This document shows positions 1 to 52,010 of a DNA stretch of 64,000 bases, piece by piece. Within the stretch, counting starts at the first letter, position 1; each line of letters starts with the position of its first letter. The notes beneath the pieces were generated by a model. The model saw nothing but the letters and a program-made list of their open reading frames with translations, was not told the DNA's origin and ran no database searches. Origin of the DNA: Puffinus mauretanicus (lineage: Eukaryota; Chordata; Aves; Procellariiformes; Procellariidae); contig JAJKFH010004137.1 in NCBI GenBank assembly GCA_023333565.1, forward strand, positions 310,001 through 374,000. The letters run 5' to 3'. A program made the translations under genes and the position numbers.

Positions 1-392
1 TAGCAGCAGTGCACAAAGTACAAATTTGTAAGTCTAGGATGTCATTATCCCATTACAAAATTAACCATAATCAAATCTCTGTTCTATATAATGGTAACAT
101 AAAAACGAATAAACCTGATTATGCTTTTGAAAGGGGAGCTGGAAGTTGGAAAGTAACAAAGCATGAAAGAGTTCGGCTTGAATTGCCTATATTTTCATTT
201 GAGAATTTCTTAAAGTTTTTAGACAGAGACAGATGAACTGCAGTGAATGAAATTTTATTTTAATAAACCTTACCAAATAGTATTCACAGTCAATTAAAGT
301 CTTTTATAAATCTATGAATTTTTTTTTTTTAAGAAATAAATTTTTAAAATTTTTTGCCTCTCTTTGATTGTTACTGTGTCTTTTTTTTCCAG

Positions 393-8302
<7,910 letters not shown>

Positions 8303-9121
8303 ACTTCGTAGAGACAAAAGGTTGATATGCCTAGTTGCTTTGGTTTTACTGATTTAAGTCATCTCATCTCTGAAACTGTTAGCATATTCTTCTTTGAGAT
8401 GTGTTTACATTACGGAAGTAAAGCAATAGCTTTACTGTGGGCTTTGTCACTTTGTAAACTGTATCAGAACAGGCTAGTTCTAATAATCTGAGTGTAACGT
8501 GTTCTTTGGTTGTATATAAGAGATGTAGAAACATTTCTCATCTGTACCTAAATATACGGGCCTTTACTTTTTTTTTGAATATTCAAGTCAAAGCAATAGT
8601 GTGAATGCTTAATTTTTGTATTCCTGTGATATCAGCCATGTTAGCATCTATCTTTACACAAACATGTTTTGATGGTGGATCACACAAAGCACTTTAAAAG
8701 AGTATGGAAAAAAAAAAACACCAAACAAAACCCTACTTAAGCCATGCACTTAATGCCACACGCTTGTGTGTTTAATTCTTCCTGTTCATGTTTGCCATCA
8801 CTTTTATATACTGAGAAATAGGCTTTTTCTTCTGATAGTAATTGATACAGTGAAAACAAAAATTATGTTTCCATTAAGTATGTAAATGTCTTCATTTATT
8901 CATGAGTCCCTTAGACAAAATTTTGCCAATATTTGAAATAGAGCGTATCTTGAGTATGTATAGTGAAACTTGCTATCATTAAGCATTCTAGAGAAGGTCT
9001 CTATACGACAGTGACTTGTAACTGAATATAGAGTTGATCCTAAATTTGATGCTGGTTTGAAATCCTGCTTTCGTAGCTTTTAAGACAATAATTGCCAACA
9101 CTTGATTATGGTGTAATTGAG

Positions 9122-9127
9122 AATAAA
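9122..9127 (+). terminator. RABGGTB: Candidate poly(A) signal of RABGGTB
   Basis: This is the first canonical AATAAA after the RABGGTB stop codon, about 820 bp downstream. A transcript end just after this would leave about 2.5 kb before the MSH4 promoter. No transcript evidence is available. Confidence 0.5.
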
Positions 9128-9149
9128 ACTAGCTGTGGAAAATACTTGT

Positions 9150-11600
9150 CCTCTGAAGGATGAAGCCCTCTTTGTCTTCACAGAAGCCCTAAAATTGCCT
9201 CTTAATGCACATTCCACACACCCTGGCTGAGACTGAATGCTATTCCAGTTGAAATATACAGTAAAAGGTAATCATGGAGGGGAAGAAGTCTTTGATAATC
9301 TCTGTACTTATGCTTAAGGAAGGTCTAAAGTTGTTTCAAACACAGTTTTAAAAGCCAGTTGGTTAGTTTTATCCAGCCTATTCGTGTTAGTAGAGAGTAA
9401 GATAGAAGTGGACAAAGTAATTTTTTGGCAGGCCTTCTGGAGAATTTCAAAGAGAGAATGTGTATTTGAATGCTCAAATATTTCTAATGAATTTTTAAGC
9501 CTTCTCTACAGGCTTTTAGATAAGGTAAAAACCCTACTCCTTTTAGCTGTCCAGTTGCCTGATGAATTCTTTGGTCAAAGCCTGGAATTAATATATTTTT
9601 CAAGGTTTGGAAAAAGGTTACAGTAGGTTTTGTGTTGAGTGCAAGGGAATGACAGCACTGATCAGGTTTTACTTAACTGTAAAGTTTAACAGAAAATTTT
9701 AAAATAAATCTTCCTAATTCCAGGTTACCTTTGCAAGTGCTACTTCTTTTCATCTAAGGAAACACTGTTCAGTACATAGGAATTTGCCATTTTTTCTATA
9801 TTGTGTAGGCAAAATAGAATCCTCTTCAGAATTTCTAGTCTAGTATAGACTGAGACACCCTGGGAATTAATATGTGGGTGATACTGCATGACAGTGTAGA
9901 ATATTTCACTGAGGGTTGAAATCCTATTAATACTATCGGAGTTTTTCTCTGAAGAAGGTCTGGTCAACTTCATTTCCTAAGTCTGCTGTGATTTGTAAAG
10001 ATCTTACAAGATTATGGGTTAAAAAAGGAGTGAATATGTGCACAAACTAAAAACTTCTTAAGAATATTCTTCCATTCTTTACATCATTTTTTTTTAAATA
10101 CTGTATTTGTAGAAAGAGAGTCATCACAATTTTTCTTACGCAAACAAAACCACATTTTCTGTTAAATGTACTGTGGAAAAAAAATGAGTTGCTCAGTGTG
10201 TCTATGTCAAGATTTATGTCATTTTGGTGCAGAATACATTGTTACCATCTACCTCTATTTTGTTAAAAACCCTAGTAAGATTTTTTTCTGAGCTTATGTG
10301 GTTAGAAACTTTGCAGTAATTAATCTACTGTTCTCAGTCTTCAGTTACAGGTCCTTTATTAAAGGCTTTCATAAATTTGTACTTTAATAACTTTTTTTCC
10401 CATGGAAATCTTCATATGGAAAGATCCTGACATTATCTTAGTACTTGATCTTAAGTACTATAGTGTAGCTAACCTTCCTAGCAATAAATTTTGCAAGATG
10501 CTGTATGAGAATTTGTGAAAGAATAATGAATAATTCAGGTACGTAAAATCGTGTGTCTGCAGATATGTTTATTAAAAGAACATCTCTGGGTGTGTGTTGA
10601 AATCAACAGCCATTCTATTGCCTTCTAAGAACATGGCCGAGTCCAGAGGTATGTGCTTTATTCCAAAGATGCTCCTTTCAGTTTTGTTGAGACAGCTTGG
10701 TTCGGCAAATTCAGCCTTATGATTGGTGACCGTAAGAAAGGAAGGAAGGTGGAAGATGGATGCTCCTTTTGTTTCTGCTTTTCTTGCCATACACTTGGAT
10801 TTCTGTCAGAGAAGAGAAGGTCTAACACCAACTTCAGGAGTCTGAATGCATATGGAAAGTTCAAAGTAGGACTTGAAATTCAGGATAGCGGCAATAGCTG
10901 GAATTGGCTCCTGCTGTCTTCCATCCTTTGCTCTGCAGTGAAACTTCAGTTTCTGATGCTCAAATCTTTAAAGCTGTCTGACTGACGATGCTCAGCGCTG
11001 GGAGAGCACGTGCCTGTTCTGAACCGGGAGGCTGGGGGCAATGCCTTTCAGATGTCAGCTGAGGAGCTGCAACAGATAAATTTCTGTTGCGAAGCTGAAT
11101 AGCCATCGAACCACAACTGCCCACAAAGCGTTGTGGCCTAGGACAGCTGGCTTCAGATTGGAGCGTTTTTTAGTGCAGGTGTATTAAGTTCCAGAGACAA
11201 GATGTTGTTCAGTCAAAATGTTAATTGAAACAGTTTTAGTGTTACAGTGTTCTAAAACGTGCATCAAAGCGCATATATTTAAGACAATTCTAGATGTAAA
11301 CAAGCTTTATAGTTTTTATTGGGATCTTTTGGTATCTAATCTCTTGAGCAGGGGGAAACCATCTGTGAAGCTCGTGCTAAAAGAGTCTCTGAATGTTGAA
11401 GAATGAATGTGGGACATTACGTTTAAATGCTTTACTCCTGTTCTAAAGAGCATAGCAGGCCATTTCTTTGCGATCCTGCGTCACCCTTTTATTGTCTGTA
11501 GTTGCATATTTACAATGAAACTTGTTGCATGCCCAGCAACTATATTTACTATTGTATCATTTATAACTGTACTAGTAACTGTAGCTTTACAATTTTTTTT
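9150..11600. other. Intergenic DNA between RABGGTB and MSH4
   Basis: This stretch is AT-rich and I see no gene, RNA gene or recognisable repeat in it. The open frames of 60-114 codons here show no familiar domains and are probably chance. Composition switches abruptly to GC- and CpG-rich at about 11.61 kb. Confidence 0.5.
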
Positions 11601-11897
11601 CTTTACCAACAGAACCCCCTCTCGGCAGGGGCGGGGGGAGTGGAGAGGCGGCCCTCTGCAGCCGCCTCGGCACCGGGCGGGAGCGAGCGGAGCGGGGGCC
11701 GCTTGCCGCCATCTCGTCACGAGGCGGCAGCCTCCCGCGGCTCGGTGCTGAGCAGTCGCGGTGGGGGGGTGGGGTGGTGTGAGACTTGTGCGCATGCGCG
11801 GGCGGGCCGCCCTTGCCGCCATTTGGGAGGAGGCGGTGCTGGCGAGTTGGCTGACGGCGCTGAGCCTCACACGGTGCCCGTGCTGGGCGAGGTGGCC

Positions 11898-44672
<32,775 letters not shown>

Positions 44673-44848
44673 TGTGTAACATAGGCTGTTGCTCTAATTT
44701 TTGCGACTGCAAGATGATTCTATTTTTTTCCGTAGTACTAGAAAACACTGCTTTTCACATGTTTTTAGATTCTGAATTCTCAGTCTAAATTATACTCACT
44801 ACTGAAAGACCATATCTTTCATGTTTTTTTTCCCCAAAATATACCTTA

Positions 44849-44854
44849 AATAAA
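44849..44854 (+). terminator. MSH4: Candidate poly(A) signal of MSH4
   Basis: This is the first AATAAA after the MSH4 stop, about 177 bp downstream, and T-rich sequence follows. A second AATAAA near 45287 is an alternative. Confidence 0.6.
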
Positions 44855-45432
44855 AGCATTTGCTTTGTATGAGGTTCTTTTTGATAATGAACTATATCCC
44901 TTTCGTTATTTTAGAGACAAAAAAGTTGTATAATATTTGGTTATTTTCTATGTGATATGGATACCTGGTATTATAGCTCTTACATCTGATACTAAAGATC
45001 TTGCCTAACAAAAAGCAGTCTTTGAAACAGATGGTCCACTTGTCTTGCATAGGCAAGCTCTACTTGCACTGTTGAACGTGCATCTGTAAATCCTGTTGTT
45101 CCCTACTCAAGGAGAGTTCTAGCTCTGTCAATCATTATGCTTAATCCAACATAACGTACGCAGTCCAGACTGCTTCCTCTCCAGAACTGGGCAGCCAGAG
45201 CTTTTTTGTAACACAGTAACAGCAAATTACTGTGGTATTGACACTGTTGATCAGTTTTTGTTTAGAAAGTGAGTAACAGGAAATCAATAAAAAGTTGAAT
45301 ATCCTTCTTCCTTGATTTTTTTTTTTTAGTACAACTTCATTGAGTGACTGCAGCCATGTATTCCAGCTTGAAGGAATTTATCTTTCCTCACTTCCTTCTA
45401 ACCAACTTTGGCCAGGAGTTCTATATATTTCT

Positions 45433-45466
45433 TATATATATATACACGTGTGTGTGTGTGTGTGTA
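45433..45466 (+). repeat. TA/TG compound microsatellite
   Basis: (TA)n runs into ACACG and then about eight TG units, ending in TATA. More TA-rich sequence follows to about 45570. It is downstream of MSH4. Confidence 0.85.
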
Positions 45467-46485
45467 TAATTTATTATACATATATCTATAAAATGGGTAA
45501 TACACAACAGTGTAATATGTAATTTATAACAACAAATATATTTTTATATATAGTTATAAATATATAGTTTATATATTTCCTTTTTATGTATCTACCTTTG
45601 TAAACATACTAGTGCAACAGAATAACATTTGTAGTAGGTGCACTGTGGTTTTTTACCTATGAAGTTTTTTTACTGATTTAAGCTATTAGCCACAATTCCC
45701 CTCTCTTTAGGCCTTAAGTGTTGCCAATTATATCACTCATATTCATCAGTAGTACCATTTGTTGTCTACCCTAGTGAGGATCATGGCAGAAAAAAGTATT
45801 TTGTGTTCAGGTTTCTTAACAAGAGGAACCAGATGGCAAGGAATATATGTGTCAGACATTGACTGAACAGGGTGTACATCTCCCTGTTGGGGTCAGCCAC
45901 CACAGCACCAGAAAGAACAGTTCTGGGGGTTCATGCCTGGGAGCCTGGAGTAGTTTGACCCCATCAGAACTGTTCCCCTCTTTTGTGCACCTTATTTCAG
46001 AGCCTTCGGGTTGCTTCCAGTCAGTCTGCCAGGACTGTGTGTGTATATACTCTGCATACTACTCTCTTGAAACAGATTTTAAATAAGGAGCTTTTATTTT
46101 TTTTTTTTTTACTGACATCTGGGTGCCAAGGAGCGGGACCAGAACACAAAGAGATAATATGGATACTTTCAGACTCATTTTTGCATCACCTGTAAACAGT
46201 CCTCAGTAGACAAATTGGCTTGAGTTCTAGGGTCTTTGTTAACACTGTTCAGAACTCCGTGGTGGAAAAAACCAAAGTACCTTCAAGGGCTGTACAGTGA
46301 GCTTTATTGCCAATCGAAGAATGCCGATTGACGCAAAGGGGATCTCAGGAAGTTTATAGTGGGGGAATTGCAGGGAAGCAGAAAACTCTGAGGGCAAAAG
46401 GCGGCTTGTCTTTTCCTGTCCCATCTCCACAACTGTGAGAGTAGCAAGTCAGATTGCTGCTTTTTTAAATGCCCTTCTCTTGCTC

Positions 46486-46545
46486 CTAGAATCAGGGAAT
46501 CATTAAGGTTGGAAAAGATCTCTAACATCATCGTGTCCTTACTCA
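46486..46545 (-). mobile_element. CR1 tail remnant, antisense
   Basis: TAGAATCAGGGAATCATTAA is followed by GGTTGGAAAAGATCTCTAAC and ATCATCG, the reverse complement of a CR1 3' end. Only the terminal 60 bp or so can be recognised. Confidence 0.8.
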
Positions 46546-48359
46546 AGGAGTTCCTTACTCAAGGAGGCTATCTCAATGTCGAACACTAAGGAAGAAATTT
46601 TAAACTAAGCCTGGTCAACAGCTGTCAGTAAAAGTCAAAAGGCATGCAGCATTATCTGATAAAGCCCTAAAACTTCAACAGACCATTCATCTCTATGACA
46701 AGCTTCCTATTTTGTGTCATCTGTAAACATCTTGTCCTAGAAGAGTATACAATGCATTTACTGTCTGCACTAACTTTAGCTTTTTAATGCAGACTTTCCT
46801 CAAAACCAAGGCTGCTATCGCCATATGGCTGTGAGACAAGGCCGCCTGACAGAAGAAATGTTATTTGGAGTGTGAATGGAGCATCCAAAGCCAGCGCAGC
46901 AAGACGTACACTCACTTTCTATAGTCTGTATTTCTTCCTCCACAAACTTCCTGGCAGCAACAGGCCTGCAAAGGGACAAGGCAATTCATAAGTGTGGAGA
47001 AGAATTAAGAGGTGGCCTAATGAGTACCAGCTGATTCAAGAGCAGAAACAGGTGAAGGGAATTGTGAGCAGACATGTGATCGTTGCCGGAAGGAAGATAT
47101 AAGAGAGGCAATGGAGGGAGACAAGGGAGAGAGACGCAATGGAGAGAGAGATGGTAGGGCTGCCCTGTTATGATAAAGGCTGTGCATGTATACCACAATA
47201 AGCAGAAAAAGTAAAAATCTCATAAACTGAAAAGATATTAGAATTCACTGTCACCCCTTTGGGTCTGAAAGACCAAGACTAAATTTACTTCTGAAATTTG
47301 CTTTCCACTTGGCATTGCACGTTTTCAACCTGTACTTCAGTCAGCAGAGATGGCCACCCAAGACTTGGCCTGCACAGTTTTAATACTAATAGAACTATAT
47401 ATTGATGTGTAATCATTAATAAAAAAGCTTACCGAATAGACAATATTGCTTTAGGCTACAATACTGGGAATTAATTTGATACATGGTAAGGACTACTGTA
47501 ACCATAACCAGTTTTTGAACCAACTTTGGTCACAGTAACAGAAGTGCCTTTAATCTAGCACTTTGGAAATAAAGGCTTGATCTTGCAGCCTATAGTACAG
47601 CAAAAGAGTCCAAAGTCCAGTTTGGCTGGAGAGTTTGTCATAATCACAGCAGTGATAAGTGAACGGTTGAGCTTTTTCTCCTCTTAAGGGTGTGTCATGA
47701 AATAAAGCTTGTGATTCTGCAGGAAAAGAACATCTCAAATGGGAGAGGGGCGTAACTTTATGCCCCACTTACTAACACCTCAAAGGACCAAGAACCACGA
47801 GCCTGAAAGTGGTCTATTCCTGTTTCCAACAACTTTCATATCCCCCATCACAGCTCCACCAACCTGAAAAGTATAGTCTTTTCCTGCTCGTAGCAACTCT
47901 GAAATCCCATATCACAGTTCCACCACAACTACAGACTTTGAATCCACTTCCTCCTACCAAAACCTTGTCTCTTAAATTATCACAAATCTGACAGATCTCA
48001 AATTGCCATGCACTGTCTGCCTTAGCCTTGCCAGCATCTCCCAATTCTAAATTCCAGATCAAGAGAGGCATCTTTCACCACCCTGAAACATGTATCCAAA
48101 CTCCATCCGCTGCATCCCGTCCAGAATTTTCAAAGACAAACCCACAGTATAACCTCAAACTTTGAGCAGATCTTCCTTCAGAATCACTAGAGAGCCATCC
48201 GGACCCCTTGCCTCGTTCTCAAGAATCTCATAAACGTTTTCTTTTTCTGTAGCAACATTTTACCCGTCTTTGTTTCCAAGCACAACTTGTTCTAGCATTC
48301 TTTTTATTCAGCCAAACCAGTTGTTAGCTCTTAGAACCAGAGCTCTACTCAGTTCCATA

Positions 48360-49540
48360 TTTTACAATATGCTTCCCATTCCTTTTTTTCCCTTTCCATT
48401 CCTCTGTTCACGTCTACATCTTTCTTTTCCACAACCTTTCCCTGCTGGTGGTGCGTTCATACCCCCCCTTTTCTTCCCTGGGCCGCTTGTTGATCTTTAA
48501 GCGGCCTCTAAACCACTCATTCGTGACACCTGCATCTGGCTCTCTGTTCCTCTTTTTCCTTTTGACCCCTCTCTTCAATTCACTGTCCCTTTGTCTGGCC
48601 ATCCATCCATCCATCCATCTTTCAAGTTGTCCGTCTAGCTGCCTGTTCCTTTTTCCTCTTTCTGTCCACCTCTGCTGCTCCCCATTCCTGATTTTCTCTC
48701 CCTCCCTCTGTCAGCCTCTCCGTCTTTCTCCTTCTCCTCCTATTGCTCTGCCCAGCGACCTTCCCCTTTCCCTCTAACATCCCTATATGCACCTCTACGT
48801 CCCTCTTTTGCTTTCTTCTTCTCCCATCCCTCAGTCGGGCCTTCTGTCCTTCTCTTTCTTCCCCATCCTTCTGTTCGAGCCCTCATTTCTCTGTCCCGTT
48901 CCTGGTCCCTCTCTTTCTCTCCCTATGCCTCTGCTTTTCCATCCCTCTTTTCTCCTTTCCATCTGTCTGTCCACCTCTCCATCTGTGTCTTCTGTTCCCC
49001 CTCCCTCTGTTCAGCTGTTCATCTCTGTTTCTCTCTGCATCCCTCTACTTCACCATCTCTCTTTCCCTCTCTTTCATTCCCTGTCCCTATGTCCAGCTCC
49101 TCATCCTTTGCTTTTACACCCAGTGCCTGCTGTCCCTGTGTTAGGCTCCCTATCCCTTTCTTCCTCTACCCATCTCTCTGTACACCTCTCTGTCTCACTC
49201 AGTTCCTCTGCCCAGTTCTGTTACCCCCTGCCTGGCTCTCCATCCGTCGTTTCCACCCTATATCTGTCTGTCCATCTCTACATCCCTCTTTTCCCCTCTT
49301 CCACTTCCATTCATCTTTCTGGCCCTCCAGCCCTTTCTTTCTATTCCTCTGTCAGACCCCCTGTCTATCTGTCTGGATATACATCCTTCCTTTTCCAGCC
49401 CTTCAGCCGTTGCCTTATACTTCTCTTTATATTTCTCTGTCTAGCTCCGCATCACACTTTTTCCCTTTACATTTTTCTGCCAAGCTTCCTGGACCTCTTT
49501 CTCACTCCAGGCCTCTCTGTCCCCCCAGTGCATCTTGAAT
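48360..49540 (+). repeat. Degenerate pyrimidine-rich minisatellite (left copy)
   Basis: About 1.2 kb is nearly pure C/T on the + strand, built from diverged units with cores like CTGTCCANCTCCNCATCCCT roughly every 30-60 bases. It includes a short CATC repeat at 48599-48620. The long Ser/Leu/Pro/Phe frames through it (up to 267 codons) come from this composition and are not genes. Confidence 0.8.
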
Positions 49541-50340
49541 TGTATTGGGATGCTGTCACCGAGTCGCGTTTCCTGATGGATCTATCTTAACGCAAACCAG
49601 CATCATCAGCCTCATTCTGCTCCTCTTCCACCTGTGTGCAGCAGTAGCCTGCACCTGACTCTGCTTTCTGATACACTGTTGTGTCATAGGCCTTCCTAGC
49701 AAGGTCTCTTTGACATGGGCCACTTGTTTGTGGTCACTTTGAACAGCAGCCAAAACCAAGCCTATAAACAGCAACTGTAAATTGTTTCTGGTGTGTGTTC
49801 CTGTTCTGCAGCACTTCCAAATGTAGGCCAAGCTATATGTGCAGTATAGCACAGTGCAGGCCTGCAGCTTTTCAGGTAAACGGTTATGCGGATTGCTGAC
49901 TCCTCAACTGTATGTTATTTTTTGGTCAGAATATTGGCAGTAACCTTCCCCTCTGCCACCCAGCATTCAGCTCCGTGCTCAGATCTGATGTCTCGGTTTG
50001 ATGCAGTGCAGGCATGATGCACTGCGACAGACTCTTGTGGTGGGGAGGTGAGCGCTGTGAAAGTTTGTTGCAGGGCTCTAGTCTCGGGGTAGGGCAGAAG
50101 TGCAGGCAGGTGCGATCAGGGTTTTTTTCTTCTCAAATACCAGAACTGAACCCCGTCCCTGAAGGAAAAAGCAGGGAGGAAGCTGGCAGTTACTCAGTGA
50201 CTTGTCACATGAAGAGCAGCAGCAGGAGCTGAAGAACTCACCAAACTGAGCAATACTCCAGTAATGGCTCTGAAGGTGTCACGGGAAGGCGGAGGGCACT
50301 GGCACTGGAGGCCCATGGCAGTCGCTCCTACGTGTCGTTT
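49541..50340 (+). other. Spacer between left pyrimidine array and poly(A)-like signal
   Basis: This is mixed-composition, non-repetitive DNA. Its last 100 bases (about 50250-50340) align by eye with 61535-61620 in the right-hand segment. No gene is recognised. Confidence 0.5.
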
Positions 50341-50350
50341 GTGTGCCTTA

Positions 50351-50356
50351 ATTAAA
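50351..50356 (+). terminator. Poly(A)-like ATTAAA in the left paralogous segment
   Basis: ATTAAA sits in GTGCCTTAATTAAACAATTG, followed by a T-rich stretch. It aligns with AATAAA at 61633 in the right segment. It could end an unannotated + strand transcript; no such gene is recognised. Confidence 0.35.
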
Positions 50357-50579
50357 CAATTGTTTTATTCTTTGCACTCATAGCTGTGGTTCCTGCAGTC
50401 TCTTTGCTCTCAGTAAAAAGTGCCTGAGGACAGTGCCGAGGGGAGGAGGGTACCCATTGTGTCTGAGGTGGTGGGGGCGGGTCCCACGGTCTCGCAGATG
50501 CCTTTGGGTCCGTGGAGGTTCCCAGAGAACCCCAGTACTGTTCCCAGGGCTGCAGGGGATTTCCTTTGCCCTTCATTTG

Positions 50580-50945
50580 TAATTTGATGTGCCCCAGAGC
50601 CCCCCGTTTGCCCTATGAATCCCTCAGTTCACATTTTGAGTTGTTCCAAAGTCCTCCATTCTGTGTGCACCTGAGCCCTGTGTTTGTCCTGCAGTGTGCC
50701 ACAAAGTTTCCTGTTTAGCTTTCTCCCGTCCCAGAGCTTTCCCGGTGCCTTTTGGTGTGCTTCAAGGTCAGCTGTTTCTCTTTCCATGCATAGCCGGGCT
50801 CTCCCTTTGCCTTGTGCACCCAGAGTCTTCTATTTACCATTGTCATGCCCTGATGTTTTCTTGTTTTTCCTTTTATTGCACCCCAATCTGTTCTGTTGTC
50901 CCCTTAATACTCTTCCTTTTTGTGCACCCCTGGGCTCTTCCTCCA
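50580..50945 (+). repeat. Diverged minisatellite with TGTGCACCC core
   Basis: Phrases of the form TGTGCNCCNNAGCCCTNTGTTTGCC recur about six times with spacing of roughly 30-75 bases. No equivalent is present at the corresponding point of the right segment. Confidence 0.6.
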
Positions 50946-51029
50946 GTTTTCAGCAAGCTGCTGTCAGGATCTGGGATGCACTTCTGCTGCCCCAGCAGAC
51001 CTGGTTGTCTCTTCGGGGCTGGTGGCCAT

Positions 51030-52010
51030 GGGCCCATGTTCCCCATGGGCTGCTGCTGCAAGCCAAGGGGTTGGGCAGGAAGGTGCAACAAGCCTCAGGT
51101 GCGGCCAGTGTGGCTGGTGGCGGTGGCCCTTCTGTGTCCCACGGGCTGCAGCTGTGAGCCGGGGCATGCTGTCAGGGAAGCGGAGGTGGGGGCTGCTCTG
51201 GCCGGGGCGGTGGCGCCGGGGCTGGGGCTGGTGTGGGACAGGAGCCACCGATGAGCATCATCGGCTGGGGCTGGCACTGCGGCTCCAACCGCCGAGGAGG
51301 TAAGCGGGGCTGGGAACGTCCCCGACAAGGTAACACGAACAGCGGGCGTAGCTGGGGACGCGCATCGGAGCTAAGCCGCGCTGGGGGTGGGGGTGCACCG
51401 GTGCAGCGGGGAGCCGGGTCCGTAGGGGCGGCCGGCACACGGTAGCCGTGGTGGCGGAAAGGACGCACGCGGGCGCTGGGGCCCGGCGGCGCGGGGCGGC
51501 GGGGCGCGCCGGCAGCAGCGAGGGGAGCTCACTGTTGGGCGGCAGTCGCGCGGGGGGAGCCCTGGATCAGGTCTGAGCATTGCGCAGGGCGGGAGGCCCG
51601 CGGGAAACCCTGGGGATGGTGAGGGGGGAGTGGGTTAAGGGACGCCTCGGGGCTGCGCCGGAGACGTGGGGCGGTGCGGGAGGGCAGGGGCCGTGCCGGC
51701 ACTGAACCGGAGCCGGTCGCGGAGGAGCCGCGGGCCCGTGCAGAGGAACCGGTGGCTGCCCGCGTCTAGTGGGGCGGGAGGCGGGGAGGGGCGGACTCCC
51801 CGTGGGAGCAAATCTGCCGGTCAGCGGGGCCCGCGGAGCACGCGCAGTGTTCGGGCAGCGGCCTTCGGGGCGGCCTCTTGTGCCCCGCTACATGCCGGGA
51901 GATGTAGTTTTCGGAGGGTGCGGCTCGGTCACGTGGCACTCTGTGGCACGCTGGGAGCCGTAGTTCGGGCGCGCTTGCCTCCTCTGCCCCCGGGAAGTGA
52001 CTTGGCGCGT
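51030..52010. promoter_or_regulatory. CpG island with two ZNF143-like motifs (left)
   Basis: GC- and CpG-dense DNA carries two sites close to the reverse complement of the ACTACAANTCCCAGCATGC element bound by ZNF143. These are CATGCCGGGAGATGTAGT at 51891-51908 and GCACGCTGGGAGCCGTAGTT at 51946-51965. An ETS-like CCGGGAAGTG follows near 51990. It looks like a promoter, but no coding exon is recognised on either side. NAA20 has its own island 2.5 kb downstream. Confidence 0.6.

Larger units (their letters stand above)
44900..48250. other. Intergenic stretch downstream of MSH4
   Basis: Apart from the microsatellite and the CR1 remnant, I see no gene here. The stretch at 46840-47230 contains a TATAAG-like box and an AATAAG-like signal and could be an old LTR, but no boundary is visible. 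ASB17, the usual neighbour of MSH4 in mammals, is not recognisable. Confidence 0.45.

Noticed and set aside
46840..47230. Possible old LTR with a TATAAG box and an AATAAG-like signal
   Set aside because: No TG/CA boundaries, target duplication or known family similarity could be seen.
48448..49590. Overlapping + strand frames of 109-267 codons rich in Ser, Leu, Phe and Pro
   Set aside because: All three frames are open because the DNA is C/T-only and lacks stop codons; no domain, start context or splice logic is visible.
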